From Pratylenchus scribneri (lineage: Eukaryota; Nematoda; Chromadorea; Rhabditida; Pratylenchidae): a stretch of DNA of 64,000 nucleotides. Where the stretch lies: contig JAQSEB010000089.1 of the NCBI GenBank assembly GCA_030063045.1, forward strand, positions 62,001 to 126,000, read 5' to 3'. This document shows, one piece after another, positions 1 through 15,068 of this stretch (the first letter of the stretch is position 1; every line of letters starts with the position of its first letter). The notes below the pieces were generated by a model. That model saw nothing but the letters and a program-made list of their open reading frames with translations, ran no database searches and was not told the origin of the DNA. A program made the translations under genes and the position numbers.

Positions 1-3000
1 TTAAAAAAAATTCTAATGAATATAAAATAATATGTTACTGCAGAATAGCTTTCAATATATAGACAAACTTTCAGTGTTCTATTTTAATGCCATTTTTAAT
101 AAAATATTTATTAATTTAGCAAAATTTACAAAAGATCAATCATAACCAATGCATCCAAAACTATAGCCGCATTGCTGCTGCAAACCAAAAATATGTTTGC
201 CTTTTTTTAATATATTTCTTCTGGTTGTTTTTGGTGAACTGTGGCATAATAAATTACGACAAAATAATGATTCTAGTCTTTCCGGTACCGGGCGGTCCTT
301 TGTAAAAAAAATACACAATAAATTCAATAGAATAAAAGTTATCTATTATTATTTTGTTTTTTATATAAATTGATATTTTATAAAATTTAAATTTCTTTTA
401 ATGATTATTTAAAATATTTTAAAAAAGAAATATTTTAAACGAGATACTTTTTCCTTTATCATTAATAATAAATAGATCGAATTTTTATAATCGGCATTTT
501 TTTAATTTTTATTTATTATTTTTAAATTTTTATTCAATTCAATATCAATTATTTAGTAAATTTTTTCATTTATAATTATTAATTTATTTCTTCATCTAAA
601 AATTTTTTGATAAAATTTTATTTTTTAATTTTCATTTAATAAAAGATTTAATTTATTTTTTTTATACCATTCTTGTACGTTTTTACAAACATCATCCCGT
701 ATGATCAGCATCAATGTCATGACTGCTGTAAAGAAAAAATAAATTAAAATATTTTTAAATAATTTTGAATAAATATTAATTAATTTATATTTAATTAACT
801 GATTTTTTGCCGATTTTATTAAAAATATTTTAAAATCTATTTATTTATTAATTAAGAAATGTTTTAAAATAACAATGATATTTTTATTGTACGCTTAAAT
901 TGACCTACCGCTTATAGGTGATAGGGAATAATGTTATTTTATTAAAATTTTCATATTAAATATAAATTTGTTATATTTGATTTTGATATTTATTTTTCTA
1001 TTTTTATAAATTTTAAAAGTAATTTTTATATTAAGTATTTATTTCTTAACCAAATTTTTCTCATTTTCTCTTAAATTTTCTCAAAATTAATAATTATTTC
1101 TTCATTTTAATAAACTTTTTATTTTTTTTATTAAATTTTAAATAATTCTCTTATTTTTAATATTTAAAAGACAATTTTTTAAATTTGCGTATTCATTTAT
1201 AAAGTTCCATGTCCCAGCTTTTTTAATACAATTAATAATTATTAATAGCATTAAAATTTATTGTTCAAAAAAATAATTAAAATAGAACGAAGAACAATAT
1301 ATTAATTTCGCAAATAAAATCATCAAATAAAAATTTTGTCAATAATATTTGATTTTTAAAAATTATGAATTTGATTCCATAAGCCTGATCGAAGAATCAT
1401 TTGCATTAATATTTAAATAATAAAATTGATTTTTTCGAATTAATAATTATCATCATCATATTGCAAACGATCTCTTTATTTTATTTATTTCAATTTAATT
1501 TTTTATTTTTATCAGAATAAAATAGTATAAATCAATTTGCTGCGAATTTATTTTTAAAATTTTTTCCTGGATTGTGAAGGAATCTAAATATATCACGCAT
1601 GGAAGATGGATCACTAAAAAAATGAGCTTCCCAACTTTCAGCAAATTTTTAAAATAAAATCAAACTTTTTTAAATATAAATTTTTTAGTTCAAATCAATA
1701 ATTAAAATAATTCAAAATATTCTATAATATTGATGAAAAATTATATTTACAATAAATGATGCAGGAATGAAATTATTAAATAGATAAATTTTGCCATTGA
1801 ATGTCCAATATTGATTCTTTATTAATTTTTTGAAATATTTTTAATAACTTTTATTACATTTATGAATTATCTATTATTTATTTTTGGAATAATTTATTTA
1901 TTAATTAATAATTAGTAAAAATTATTTAATGCATTCCTCTTTCTTTTGACCTCTGCGAAAGATACTCTCGTAAGCTTATTATATATATTGATGGCAACGA
2001 AAATATTTCAATTCAATTAATATATATAATAATTTATTTATTTATACAAACAAATTTAGGTTTAAAAGAATTTAATTATTTTTTATATATAATTTCCATA
2101 AAATCAAAATTTTGATTTTTACTAAAATTTATTTTACATAATTAAATATTCTCATAAAAAAATATTGCTCTAAAAAATATTTTTATATTTTTATTAATGT
2201 CCTATAATTAATTAAAGGTTTTGTAATCATTAATTTATTATTAATAATATATTCCTGGTTAATATCTTCAAATTCCCTTTATTTTCTTTTTTATTGTTTA
2301 TTTATTTTTATTTATTTTTTATTAATTATTATTATTTTTAATTAAATTTTTATATATATATTCAAATTTTTTATTACATTATAAATTTAAATCATTAATT
2401 CCATTATTATGACGACGACGATGAGCTTCGGCACATTGGCATTTCGATGTCGGTCAGCATTCGTCAATGCCAGCTTTCAAGAAATATATTTTATATATGC
2501 ATAGGATTTTATTTATTTTTACATATTATTAATGCAAATTACAAAATCCAAAATTTACTTATACTTTATTTATTTTAACCGAAAAATTAAGTTATTTTTC
2601 TTGAAATCTTCCTTTCTATATATTTTTATTTAAATATAATTTTTATTGAATAATTATATATAAAATTCAACATATAATATTATTATATATTATAAAAATT
2701 TATTATATAATATCCAGATGAAGGCTTTTTTTCCATATATTTGAGTAAATAATTTTCTTTCAAATGAAATCAAATAAGATATTGATAAAAAATATTAAAT
2801 TAATATTGATAGCATTTTTTTTTTTGTAAATTTTAATAAAAATTATTTCAAATAAAATTAATTTTTTTTAATAAATTATATTTCATATTCATTTATTTTA
2901 TCTTCTTTATAATATATTTTAATATAATATAAAAAATTTTATGCATCTTAATATTTAAATGAACATCAATAATAATATTATTTTTATAAAATTTTATTTT

Positions 3001-6000
3001 AAAATTTATTCTTTACCAATCAATAATTATTACAGCATAATTTAAATTTCAAATTTTGATTAATTTTTATTATTAATGATCATTAATTTAATTAGATTAG
3101 CTTCTGACAATATATAATATAAAATTTCAAATTAATCTCTCAATGAATTTTTATAATAATAAAAGTATTTGTTTTTTATTATTTTCTTAATGAATAATTT
3201 ATTATACAATATATTTTGTAATTGCTTAATTGTAAACTTTTTCATATTTTTATTTTATTGGACTAAATTTCTATTAATATTTTATATTATCATAAAATAA
3301 TTTTTTTTCCTTTGATTATTTTCATTTATTTAGATCAATTTTTTAAATTTCTATAATTTTTATATAATTTTAATGACTTTTTATTTAATAATTTAAATAA
3401 ATTTCAGTTGCTATTAATTTTATAATATATATTGTTATTAATTAAATTTTATTGTTTAAAATCTTAATTCTTCGCTTTATTATTAGCTGTAAATAAATAT
3501 TGCTTTTTCAGGGATATTTGCCAAAATAAATTTTTTTGACTCCATTAAATTTTTTTCAACATGCAAGACCCAATCAACATTTTCATCCCTTTAAATAGAT
3601 TTTCCGACTTTGGAGCAAGGAATTTTCACGGAATATTTTATTAATCTTTAGCTACAATTAATAGTAATCACTGAAATTATTTGTATTTCCATTTTGATAC
3701 ATTTTCAGATAGTCCATGTTTCATATTTTTTTAAAAATTATTGATAAAAATTTATATTGATAATTTATTATTAAAATTAAAATAAAAATTTATTATATAT
3801 TTGCTTTTCTAAATCAATTCGTTGAAAAAAATATACTTTTAAATTATTAAATATGATTAAAAAATTTTTTCACTATTATTTACTGGCAATTTAATTTATC
3901 GTTCCAATATAATTTAAAAAATCAAAATTATTCTTCAATTATTTATTTTGGTTATATTTATTCATTTATTTAAAATTTGATCGTGATTCTGAATAATAAT
4001 CTTATTATTTATTATGCTTATATAATTTGTAATTCAATATTATCCTTTCATTTTATAATATCAAAAATATATTTTTAATTAAAATAAAGCATCCTCTATC
4101 TTTGCTATGGAAATCACGACATTTTTTACATCATTTTACACATGTACTTTGCGTACTTTATTAGTATATGATAATTCTTTCATTTTCACATTTAATTTTT
4201 TATATAACTTTTTTAGAATAATTTGTTTGTTTCCTTAATATATTTTTATTTCTGATTTTTCTCTAAAGATTAAGATTTATTTTATAAATTGTAATAAAAT
4301 ATATAAAATATTTAACAATTAAAGAGATCTTCGAATTATTTCTTTGCTTAATAAGATTTTTTTATTTTTTTAAAAATATTTTTCATTATGAAAAATTTTA
4401 AAATTTATTAAAACTTATGAATAAGATTTATAAACATTTTATTACAATTCTATTTTAGAGTTTATATTTGCAATTTAATTTAAATGTTTTTCTGATTCAA
4501 TTACTTAATTTTATGAATTTTTTTTCGAATCCTGATGAATTGTTTTTAATTTTGCATATATATTTTTTTATATTGTTTGGTTTAATGTTTTTCATTATAT
4601 TTATAAATTGTTATTATTATTTTTATAAATTTTAACATAAAGTTATAATATTTTTATCAAATCGACGCTCTTCTTTTATATTTTCAAGAGAATATTTTTA
4701 AATTAATTTTTTTTTAATAAATTATTTTTGATGATTTTACCTTTTTTAAAATTATAAATATTATGATATTATTTATTTTCATTTAATTTTAATTTGATAA
4801 ATAGATTTTTAATTAATATAATTTAAAACTACAAACATTGTTGATTAAAAAGCCAAAATTTATCTTTCCATGCAAAAATATTTTTTTTTAATAATTAATT
4901 TTAATTTTAATATTTTAAAATCTTTTCAGCCGGAATTTTTTAAAAATTTTTTTTATAAGAATTAAAATTCAATCTAAAGATATAATTAATTTTACTTTTT
5001 ATAGTGATTTTTATCACATTTTACGAATTTTTTCTTAATTATTCCTCACTCGGCCTTAAGAATGTATTTGATATGTGTTTTGTTATTTAAAAAAAAATCA
5101 TTTTTCATATTATAAAATTATTTATTTTATAATAATTTTATTTGATTAAAATAACCAAAAAAGAAATATAGATTCTTTTATATCTTTGTATTTATTTTTT
5201 CATCAATTAATAAATTTTTCACGAAATTTTATCACTGCTAGATACTTTATATCACATTGAAATTCTCGGAACGATTTCAAGAATATTGTTTGTTTTCTTT
5301 AAATTATAAATATATTAGATTTTTTGATAATTTTTTATAAAATTTATTTAGATGTAGCAATCTTCATAATAGAATATAAATTTGGATAAAAATAAAAATG
5401 TTAAAGAATCCTAAATTTGTATTTTGTAGATTTTATTAGTCAAAATAAAACGAAGTTTTGTAAAGTGATATCAATTAGTTTACATTTATGATTTCATTCT
5501 GTTGTCCTGATTTCCAAGTTCGTCACAATAAAATTTTATTTATTTTGAATTTTTTTTATTTATCAGTAATTCACTATATATTACGATATTAAATCATTAA
5601 AATTTAATAAATTATATTATAGTTTAATAAATATAAAGAATTTTTCTAAATTTTCATAAAAATTTGCTATTATTTTATACTTTAATTTTTCAAATTTTGC
5701 ATAATTAAATTTAGTCAAATAATTTTTACGTTTATTATTTATTTTATAATAAATTTTATTATTATAATATCTATCATTATTTATGAATGTGATTTTATTA
5801 TTCATTTTATATCAAATAAATTATTTAAAAATATAATTTTATAATCGTTCTTTATTGGACATTTTTAAAATTATTTTACTGTATACAATCTGATTAAATA
5901 TAGATTCAAAAAACATTTATAATCTGTTAACGTTATTATTATTATCCTCTCTGACAAAATTTTAATGGTATTTAAAAGTTTTAATTTCAATTTATAATTT

Positions 6001-9000
6001 AAAATTCAATTTTTTCACTTTAGAATTTCTTCGTCTATTCTATAGGCAATTTCTTTCTTTTGCTTTATTAATAAATTATTTTTTATTAATTAATTTTTTA
6101 ATTAGCTTATAGATTTATAATGTATTTTAAAATAATTTTTTCTTACGAAGATAATTTTATGTTATTTCTATGTACTTTATCTATTGCAGCCACAATATCT
6201 TGAGTTCTCGAAAAGAATACCTTTTTGAAAAACAGACTATATTACATGATATTTTTCTGATAAATTTTACTATTTTATAAAGTTATTTTAAATCAATTAT
6301 GTTATTAATTTAATTATGCCCATTTCGTTTAGTGCATAGAGGAGCATGGTTTAATTTCAAATTCGATATTGAAAATATGAAATTTGTTCTTATTTTCGAA
6401 AAAACTATACCAAGGTAAATCATTTATATGATGGAATTTTATTATAAAAATTTAAATAAATTATTTTTTTCTTTATTAATTATTTTAGAATATTTTAATA
6501 AAGGTTTATTTATTTTATAATGACCATAATTTAACTTTTAGTATAAATTTTATATTTTTTATTTTGTTTTTATTTGAAAAATATTTTTTTATTTTTACTT
6601 TATTTTGTTTCCTATTCATTGCAGAGATAGAAAATTTTTAAATAAAAATTTTATAAAATCGATATCTTTTATATTAAATCAAATTAATCATAATTTCTAC
6701 TTAATTAATTCCTTGGCTTTTGCACGAAAAACTTCTAAAGAAATCTCTGTTGTCCTTAATATTAAAAGTCAAAATTTTCATGCTGTTGAGAATAAGTAGA
6801 TCTACATGATTGATACAAGTAAGCTATAGAAAATTAGTTTGCATTTTTTTTATTTTAAATAAAAAAATTTGTTTTCTTAATAAAATTATATTTTTTTTTA
6901 TTTATAATATATTAGTAAATTAAAGCCAAATAGCAAACAAATATTTTGCGATAAAATTCATTAATTAAATAAAGGATTTATGAAAAATTTTTTCCTAATC
7001 TTGATTTTTAATTATAATAATTTAAAAATATATATATCTAGAATTAATATTTAATGTAAAATAATTTAAAATTATCTCTTAATATTTTTAAATTTTATGC
7101 TGCTCTCTGCTTTATTATAGCTGAATGTCTCCTTTTATAGTACTTTATTTGTTAATCTGAATAATTTTTTTATAAATATTTATATTAATTTATATTTTAA
7201 TTTTGTTAGAAAAATCCTAAATTGCTTTTTATGAATAAGGATCCATATTTTTGATTTTTTATAAAATTATTTTATATAAAAATATTAAATCATTTAAAAG
7301 CATTTAATAATTTTATTAATAATACTAGTAATAAAATTTCTTTATAGAATTTAAAAATAAATCTGGAATAATATCACCTTAAATTTTTTTCTAATTCATA
7401 TTAAAATTTACTATATTTTTAAACTGCTTCGAAGTATATATATTTTAACATTATAAAATTTATGTCACAAAATATATTATTTGTTTCTTATAATTAAAAA
7501 TTTTTTGAAATATTGCCAAAAAAGATTTAATCATTTAATGATGAAGGGATAGAATTTTATATCAAAATTTTTATATATTATTTTTTAATTTCTTCTTGCA
7601 ATTTTGCTGTCATTTAGTAGCATCAATTAATCCAAAAATATATATTTATTAAATTTGTTGAATTAATTTTCTCAAAAATTTTAATAGATATAATTTGGCG
7701 CAACAGAAATTTGAAATAAATATTTTTTTTAATTTTAATTTATATTCTTATTACAAAGCCGATATTTTCAATATTTTCTGAAAAGGATATCATTGATTCC
7801 ATTAAAGAATGTGTTTTTTCAATTATAAAAATCATTTCCGATTTATTCAATGTTTTTTTTATAACATTTTACTAGAGAATTTTCCAATTATTTCTTGAGT
7901 GCCTTCATTTTTATATGAAATAATTTTCTTGATAATTTTCATCATAATAATTGATTATTCAATTTTTATAAACTTTCACATTCAAATCTATTATTAATAT
8001 CTGTTATTATTTTTTTCATAGATGCAGAGGCCATCTCCAATCAAATGAAATAAAGCTTGAAAGGACATCCGAATTTCGAAGATATGCAATTTATCATCTA
8101 AAATTCATTCATTTAAAATATTTTCTTTTGTTATATGACATTTTTAATTTATTTTTTCATTTTTTATTTATTTTCATTTCATTTTTTTCTATGCTCTTAT
8201 ATCTCATTTAAACTTAAAAATTAATTAAGTTAGTAATTTTTTTGAAACTGAATTGATGATGTTACCAATTTATAATTCCTGAATAAAAGAAAATAAATTT
8301 CCTCTATTTTTAAATTTATTAAATTATTTCTTCTGACTTTAATTTTGTGCATAAAAATATTGAATATTTAAATTTTGTAATTATCCGAGAGCATTTTTTC
8401 ATAAAAGGTTTTCTTTATTAAAATACTTTGAAAAAAATTAGATTATTTTTAATAAATTTTGTTTAAGAATTTCATTTTTTGAATTTTTTATGATTTATTA
8501 TTTTCAAAACATTTTTAAATATTTAATAAGAATTTTTTACTCATCTATTTATTTTATAATTTCATATATGAAAATTTCACTAAATTTTATTGGGAATTTT
8601 TTTATTGTAATTTTTCTATTTTATTTATTATTTTTAATATATTTTATAAAATTTATTAAAAATTGATTTTTTTCTTTTTTCTTTTTTCTATAATCAAAAG
8701 AAATATTAATTGTTTCTAAAAGTTTGTTGTTTCTTTTAATAAAAATTTTCTTTTGAGAAATTGAATATAATTTTGAAAGAACAAATGAATAAAATTTTAT
8801 ATAGAATAAATTACAAATTATTTTAAAATTTAAATTTAATATTATTTCAAAATGAAATTGATTAATATTATTTATTTCATCTTTATTAATTTAAATTTAC
8901 ATTATTTTCTTTTTCTCCAAATTGAAAATAAATGCTCGCATTTCTCTTAAAAGATTAGATACAAATAAATAAAATAAAATTTTAATTGTACCTTGCACAT

Positions 9001-12000
9001 TTTTATTTTTTTATTTTCTAAAATCATTGAAAAAATAATTTCGCATTTTATTTAAAATTTATTTGGATTATAAAATTTAGATTATCCTGTGGCATATAAT
9101 TATTAAATCTAAAATAATCACTTCAAAAGAAAAAGTATTGATTAGCATTAAATTCCAACCATTCAGGATTGGTAGTCCAAGTTTATCATATCCTTTTCGG
9201 TTAAGCTGTATGGAATAAGTGATTGACGAAAGAGGTACTATGTATTTCAGAAAAAAAGAAGTATTTTAATGAATGGGAAAAGATTACTCTGGGCAAGTAT
9301 TATATTTAAATTTTTTTAAAATTTTATTAATAAATTTTCTAATTTCTTCATGGATTTAAATTTAATTATAAGTACATTTTATTTTAGATTTTTATTTATT
9401 TTTTTACTAAATTAAGTTACATCAATATCTTATTTATTTTAGTAATTTATTTTTTTTCTTTACCAATTAATTACGTATTTAACATATAAAATTTCAAATT
9501 TAATAAAATTTGGCGTGTTTCATTTTGCTAAAAATCTTTTTTAATCTAGAATTAAACCAATTATTTTTTCAAAAAATAAATTTCTTCTAGAGTAGTCATT
9601 TAAGAAATTTATTTAACTCAAAAAATAATTAATTTATTAAAAAAATAAGTTTTTTATTATTTAAAAATTAACTAATAATAATTTATTATTTATTTTAATT
9701 ATAAATTGCTGATATTCTAATTTAAAATTTAATTTCTTGAATTATTTACATTATTTGTAAATTAAATGCTACAATTAAAGGAATATAATAAAATTATTTA
9801 GATATTTTTATATCTAAATATTTCTTTAAGTTTATAAAATTTATAATTTAAAATTATTTTTAGTAATATAGTCATTTCAAGTCAGAATAAAAACTTTGTT
9901 AGATTCCATTTATTTTATAAATGAAATGAGCATTAAAGAAAATAAGAATTCCATAAATTTTTAAAAGTCTGAATTTTTTAATAAAGATTAATCTTTATTT
10001 ATAATTACAAATTACGAAATTAAAATTATTCCCTCTAGTAATTATAATTTGGGAAAATTTAATAAAAAAATTTACGCTTTTTTCCTCAATTTAATCTATT
10101 TACATTCAAAATACTTTTTTCGCAATTTTTCATCTGTATTTTTCAAAGATATTTGTATGTGAAATTATTGTTAATTTTTTTTCTCTATCTAATCTTTTAA
10201 ATTTTAATTTGGAGAGTTAATTAATAATAAATTGCAATTTTTAAAAATAATTTCTATTATTTATAAAAGATTTATATTTAAATCTTTAATAATAAAATAA
10301 TTTTTCAATTTTTATAATGGATTTTATCGAATTCAAATCTCTGCAACACCTTTCCAAACATCGACCCGTAAAATCATAATTCTCTTGACAAAAAAATATT
10401 TTATTACATTTTGAGGGAAGGCTGTGTACCATCTCCCCGCAACCAAAAAAGTTTATTAAATTTTTCGGTAAGTTCTACTTTCCTTTCCCAACCCATAAAA
10501 TGATCTTTGATTAAAAAATTTTACAAAATATTATAATTTTATTAAAATTACATTTAATTAAATATATCAAAATTCTCGGTTTTTACTGATGAGCCAGCCG
10601 AGAAATTATAAAAAATTAAGAAATAATATCTAAAATTAAATGGCGAAATTTTATTTAACAAATTAATCTCAATTTTACAATTATCATAGGAATGGATTTA
10701 GAAATCATAGAATTTGATTTATTTATAATTCCTATTTTAATTAAAAAGTCAATCATTAAACATCGTTGAGTGACATAATTATATGATTGAATTAGATTTT
10801 CTATCAAAAGAATTTTTGATTGAAAATTCTTTATATTCATTTCTAAATTCAAAAATTTTTTCAATAAATATTCTTTATTTAAATTATTTTTTGCAAATTA
10901 TTACTGATTAACTTCTATTATGTGAAGTGAAAATTTAACGATTATATCATCTGATAAAATTTATTATTTCAAATAATTATGATTAAATCAAGTTGTTAGT
11001 TATTTTCAATAGCTTAAAAAATTAACCTTAAGAAAATTTTTAAACTGAAGCAAGGGCGAAAATAATAATAATAATAATAATAATTTTTTTTCATATTTTT
11101 TTTTATTTACAAGTGAAATTTAATTAGAGCTCAATATTTTCTTTAAAGTGTCAATTATCTGATAAGACAGGAATCATTCGCGTTAAACATTATTTTTGCC
11201 ACCATTATTTTTGCTATTTAATATTTGTTTAAATTAATTAAATTAAAATAAAATAAAAAATATAAATTAAATTAAAATAAAATTAAAAATATAAATTAAA
11301 AAATATTAAAATGGAAAATTTTAGCAACATATTGGTGAATTAGTTACATTTTCCCTTCGCTTGCAACAGTACCAATACACTACTCCGGGAAATGTTCCAT
11401 CACCTACACTCTTTACTTTTCTAGTTTGCCTTTCGGCACATCAAGAACTCGATATGCAATTTCCATTTATTCAGCTAAACCAATAAATTTATTTTAGGGG
11501 CATCCACACCCCATTGTTGGTGGAAAAATAAACGTTTAAAAAAAAATTTTATAAAAAAATATTAAATTACAAATTTTATTATATTTTCATTAAATTTTAA
11601 TTTCATTTTATGTATAGAGATCAAGTGCTTCAATTAAAAAATGTTGGCAAAATTTTTTAGTAGTTTTTAACATGTCAATTATTAATTCAATCAAATTAAA
11701 TTGGCAATGAAATCTATTAGAAAATTGCCCCTTGAATAGCAGCAAAATTAAATCCTCAATAAATTAACTAAATCAACAAATTCAATTTCTTCAAAATAAT
11801 TCAATTTAAAATTTTATCCCAAATATTTGATTTACTCTGACATATATTGTATTAAATGTTAAATGTAAGTATTTCAAATTAATATTCTTAATCAATTTAT
11901 ATTTTTTTGACACATATTATTTTTTCTTTAATTTTTTTTTACAAATTATTTTTTTCCTTTTTATGTAAAAATTAATATTTTAATTATAAATATTTAAAGT

Positions 12001-14790
12001 TGATCATTTTTTAATTATTTAGATGATTTGATTAAGTTTAATCATGTAAAAATTGACAGCATAAGCATTTTTTATAATAAATATAAATATTCCTTAATTC
12101 GAATATGTTAGAATCATAAAATAAAAAAATGAAAGTAAAGGAGTAGAGAAAAATTATATATACGGATTCGTTTATGTAAAGATTATAATGAATATATATT
12201 AAATTTAATATTTGAATTTATAATGAATTCAATACGTTAAAATTATATATTATTTCCAATAATTTAATTCCAATTTAATTGGAATTAAAACAAAATAGAA
12301 AATGGCACTTATTAAATATTTTTTTCTATAGTTTAAATAAGTTTTATTTTTTGATTTTTTCGCTGAAAAGTGAAAATCAACGAAGGAATGAAAAATGAAC
12401 CTAATCACAGTGTTGATCATGAATAATGTTGAAATATATTTCAATTAAATAATAAGTATTTTCTCTTAATAAAAGTACAATTAAACACGATTTATCAAAG
12501 AATCAAAATTGAAATATTTATTTTTATCTTTTGAAGAATATTATTTATATTTTGTAATTTTTATTTTAAATTGTTTAATTTTTCTTATTTCTGATGGTTG
12601 CGAATCTTTACGCAATTTAGTCTTTTGGGCGTGTAGTAATTATTTTCATAACTAAATTTATATTTATTTGTATAAATATATTTATATATATTTATTATTT
12701 ATATGAAAATAAATTTAATTATTTATTAATCAAATAGACATAAAATTTTTACAAAATAAATAATATATTTCATAAATTTTTAATCTTACATTATAATTTT
12801 AATTTATTTTTAGCAAAATTTTATCAAAATTTTTGTATAAATTTCTATTATATATTTGCATAAATTTTATTTAAATAAAATTGATTTTTTTTCATATTTT
12901 AAATTTTCTCAGTAAAAGAAAATTATAATATATGATTTTTTATTTATTTCACTTGTTTTTAATAATTATTATATAATTCTTTTAAATTTTTTCCCCTTTA
13001 TTAAATATAATATTTTTAAAAATTTTTAAGCAAATATTATTTTAGATATATTTTTTTTATTATTTATACACCTTATTTTTATATTTTAAGATTATTATAA
13101 TTCGTATAAGATCGAATAATTTGTTAATTTTTGATTTATTTTACCTTTCCTCTATTTCAAGATCCAAATTTATTTTAAAACTTCTTAAAGTAATCAGGAT
13201 ATATAGTCATATATTTTTCCTTCGACCTAATTATACATTTTTAAATAGCCAAAAAAAACTTTAAATCAATTAATTAATTCTTATTTTATATCATCAAATA
13301 GGATTATAATATATGTAAGAATTTATTTCGAAAATTCTTTTAATTATTTTTTTGTTAAATTGGGTTTAAATTTTAACAAATGTTTTTATTAAATTAATTC
13401 TTCATATTAATAATTATTTTTTTAATTAGTATTTTTATTAGGGCCCTAAATGTCAGAATCATAGACGCATAGGAAATTTTTATTTTTGAATTATATATAA
13501 TTTTTTTTATGAATTTAGAATTTTCTTACTTATAATTTTAATTAATCCATATATTATTCATTTCAATTTATATTTTAATCTTTAATTTTATTAAATTTTG
13601 TTAATATTAAAATAAATAATTTAATATCATTTAATATAATCAATAAAAGATAATTAAATATAGAATATCAATATTTATAAAGACTCTATTCTGTATTTAT
13701 ACAGTTATTAAATACTTACTAGTCCTGAAATTTATAGAAAATTTCAAAAAGATTCTTATTATACGATCTTATTTTTATTAAGAAAATTTTATTTTATTTT
13801 TTTATTCCTCATCGTCAATTTGATTTTTAAATGATTAGCTTTTTTAATTTCACTTTAATTTAATCAATATTCTTCTCCTTAATTTTATTGTTTTATGTCG
13901 GGTCAAACTTTCCTCGTCAAAATTTTATGGTGTTTTCATGTTTCGAATTCAATTTAATAATATTCAAAAAATTTTTTTTAATTATTTCATGAAAATTATT
14001 TTAAAATAAAAAATATATCTCTCCATAATATTTCTTCTGCCGAACAAAATTGAAAAAAATTGATTTAAATAAATCTTTTATAAAAAGATTGATTGCCGAT
14101 ATGTAGTCATTTTGCTAATAAGATTTATTATATTTCTATTATATTAATTTAAATTCCATATTCTTAATATTTAACAATCCGCCATTGAATTAATTTACCG
14201 GAATAATTTTGTTGTAGTGTATATGTAGATATTTTAAAAAATATTTAACGCTTTTTAAATAAGAATTTTTATATTGTCACAAAATATACGAATAATATAT
14301 AAAGTGACTAAAATATTTATAGTAAATATAATTTCTTTTTCATTTTAAGTTTAATGCGTAAGCAGAATAATATTTGAATCTATATTTGTAATGGATTTTT
14401 ATTAAATAAATTATAAAAATTAAATTTTTTCTCCTTAGAATTTTTTTTTTCATTTATTTTAAAACTAATAAATATTTTATCAATTATTTTATTATTATTT
14501 TAAAAATATTTTTTAATATTATTATAATTTTTCGCTCATTATTATAGTTCAATCTTTTTTCAGGAAATAAGCGCGCTCGCTCATAAATGTTTGTGCGCTG
14601 ATATTTATTTTATTTAAAAATTATTTTTTTATTCCTTATTTTAAATAAAAATTATACCTGGATTAATTATTTTTAGAAACATTTGGCACTTTAATCTTGA
14701 AATTTATTTTAAAGTTTAATTCCATGTCTTGGTATTTTTATGACTTGTTTGGCTAAATCTCTCCGTGCTAATATGATTTTCTCAAATCCG
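1..14790. other. A/T-rich gene-poor region
   Basis: Very A/T-rich sequence dominated by runs of A, T and TTTAAA/AATTT words. The open frames are short, low-complexity (K, N, I, F, Y rich) and have no family resemblance, so I call no gene. Slightly G/C-richer patches occur near 2407-2480, 10320-10500 and 11340-11530. The last contains an open frame of about 50 codons after an acceptor-like ATTTTAG, but I do not recognise its product. The 16-bp word CCAAACATCGACCCG with flanking TTT recurs at about 10355 and 15913, suggesting a shared decayed repeat. Confidence 0.7.
11059..11084. repeat. (AAT)n microsatellite
   Basis: An uninterrupted run of about eight to nine AAT/ATA triplets ending in a T run. 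About 140 bp downstream (11221-11310) lies a looser low-complexity tract of repeated AAATTAAAATAAA-like words. These are simple-sequence features with no gene attached. Confidence 0.85.
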
Positions 14791-15068
14791 CTTGGTCGAC
14801 ATTAACTATCAAATTAAAATTATTTTATAATAATTTAATTTAAATAATTTGTACAAAATTTAATTTTTGTTAAATTTTATTTATATTTTTTTATATTAAT
14901 TAATTATAATATAGAGAAAACAAGCGCTCGGTCGCCGCGCTTGGTCGACATTAACTATCAAATTAAAATTATTTTATAATAATTTAATTTAAATAATTTG
15001 TACAAAATTTAATTTTTGTTAAATTTTATTTATATTTTTTATATTAATTAATTATAATATAGAGAAAA
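14791..15068. repeat. 149-bp tandem duplication
   Basis: Two head-to-tail copies start at 14791 and 14940, each beginning CTTGGTCGACATTAACTATC and running through the same A/T-rich text to ATATAGAGAAAA. The copies match over about 128 bp, differing by one T in a T-run. The spacer that completes the first unit is a short G/C-rich string, CAAGCGCTCGGTCGCCGCG, which is striking in this A/T-rich setting. It looks recent because the copies are nearly identical. Confidence 0.9.
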
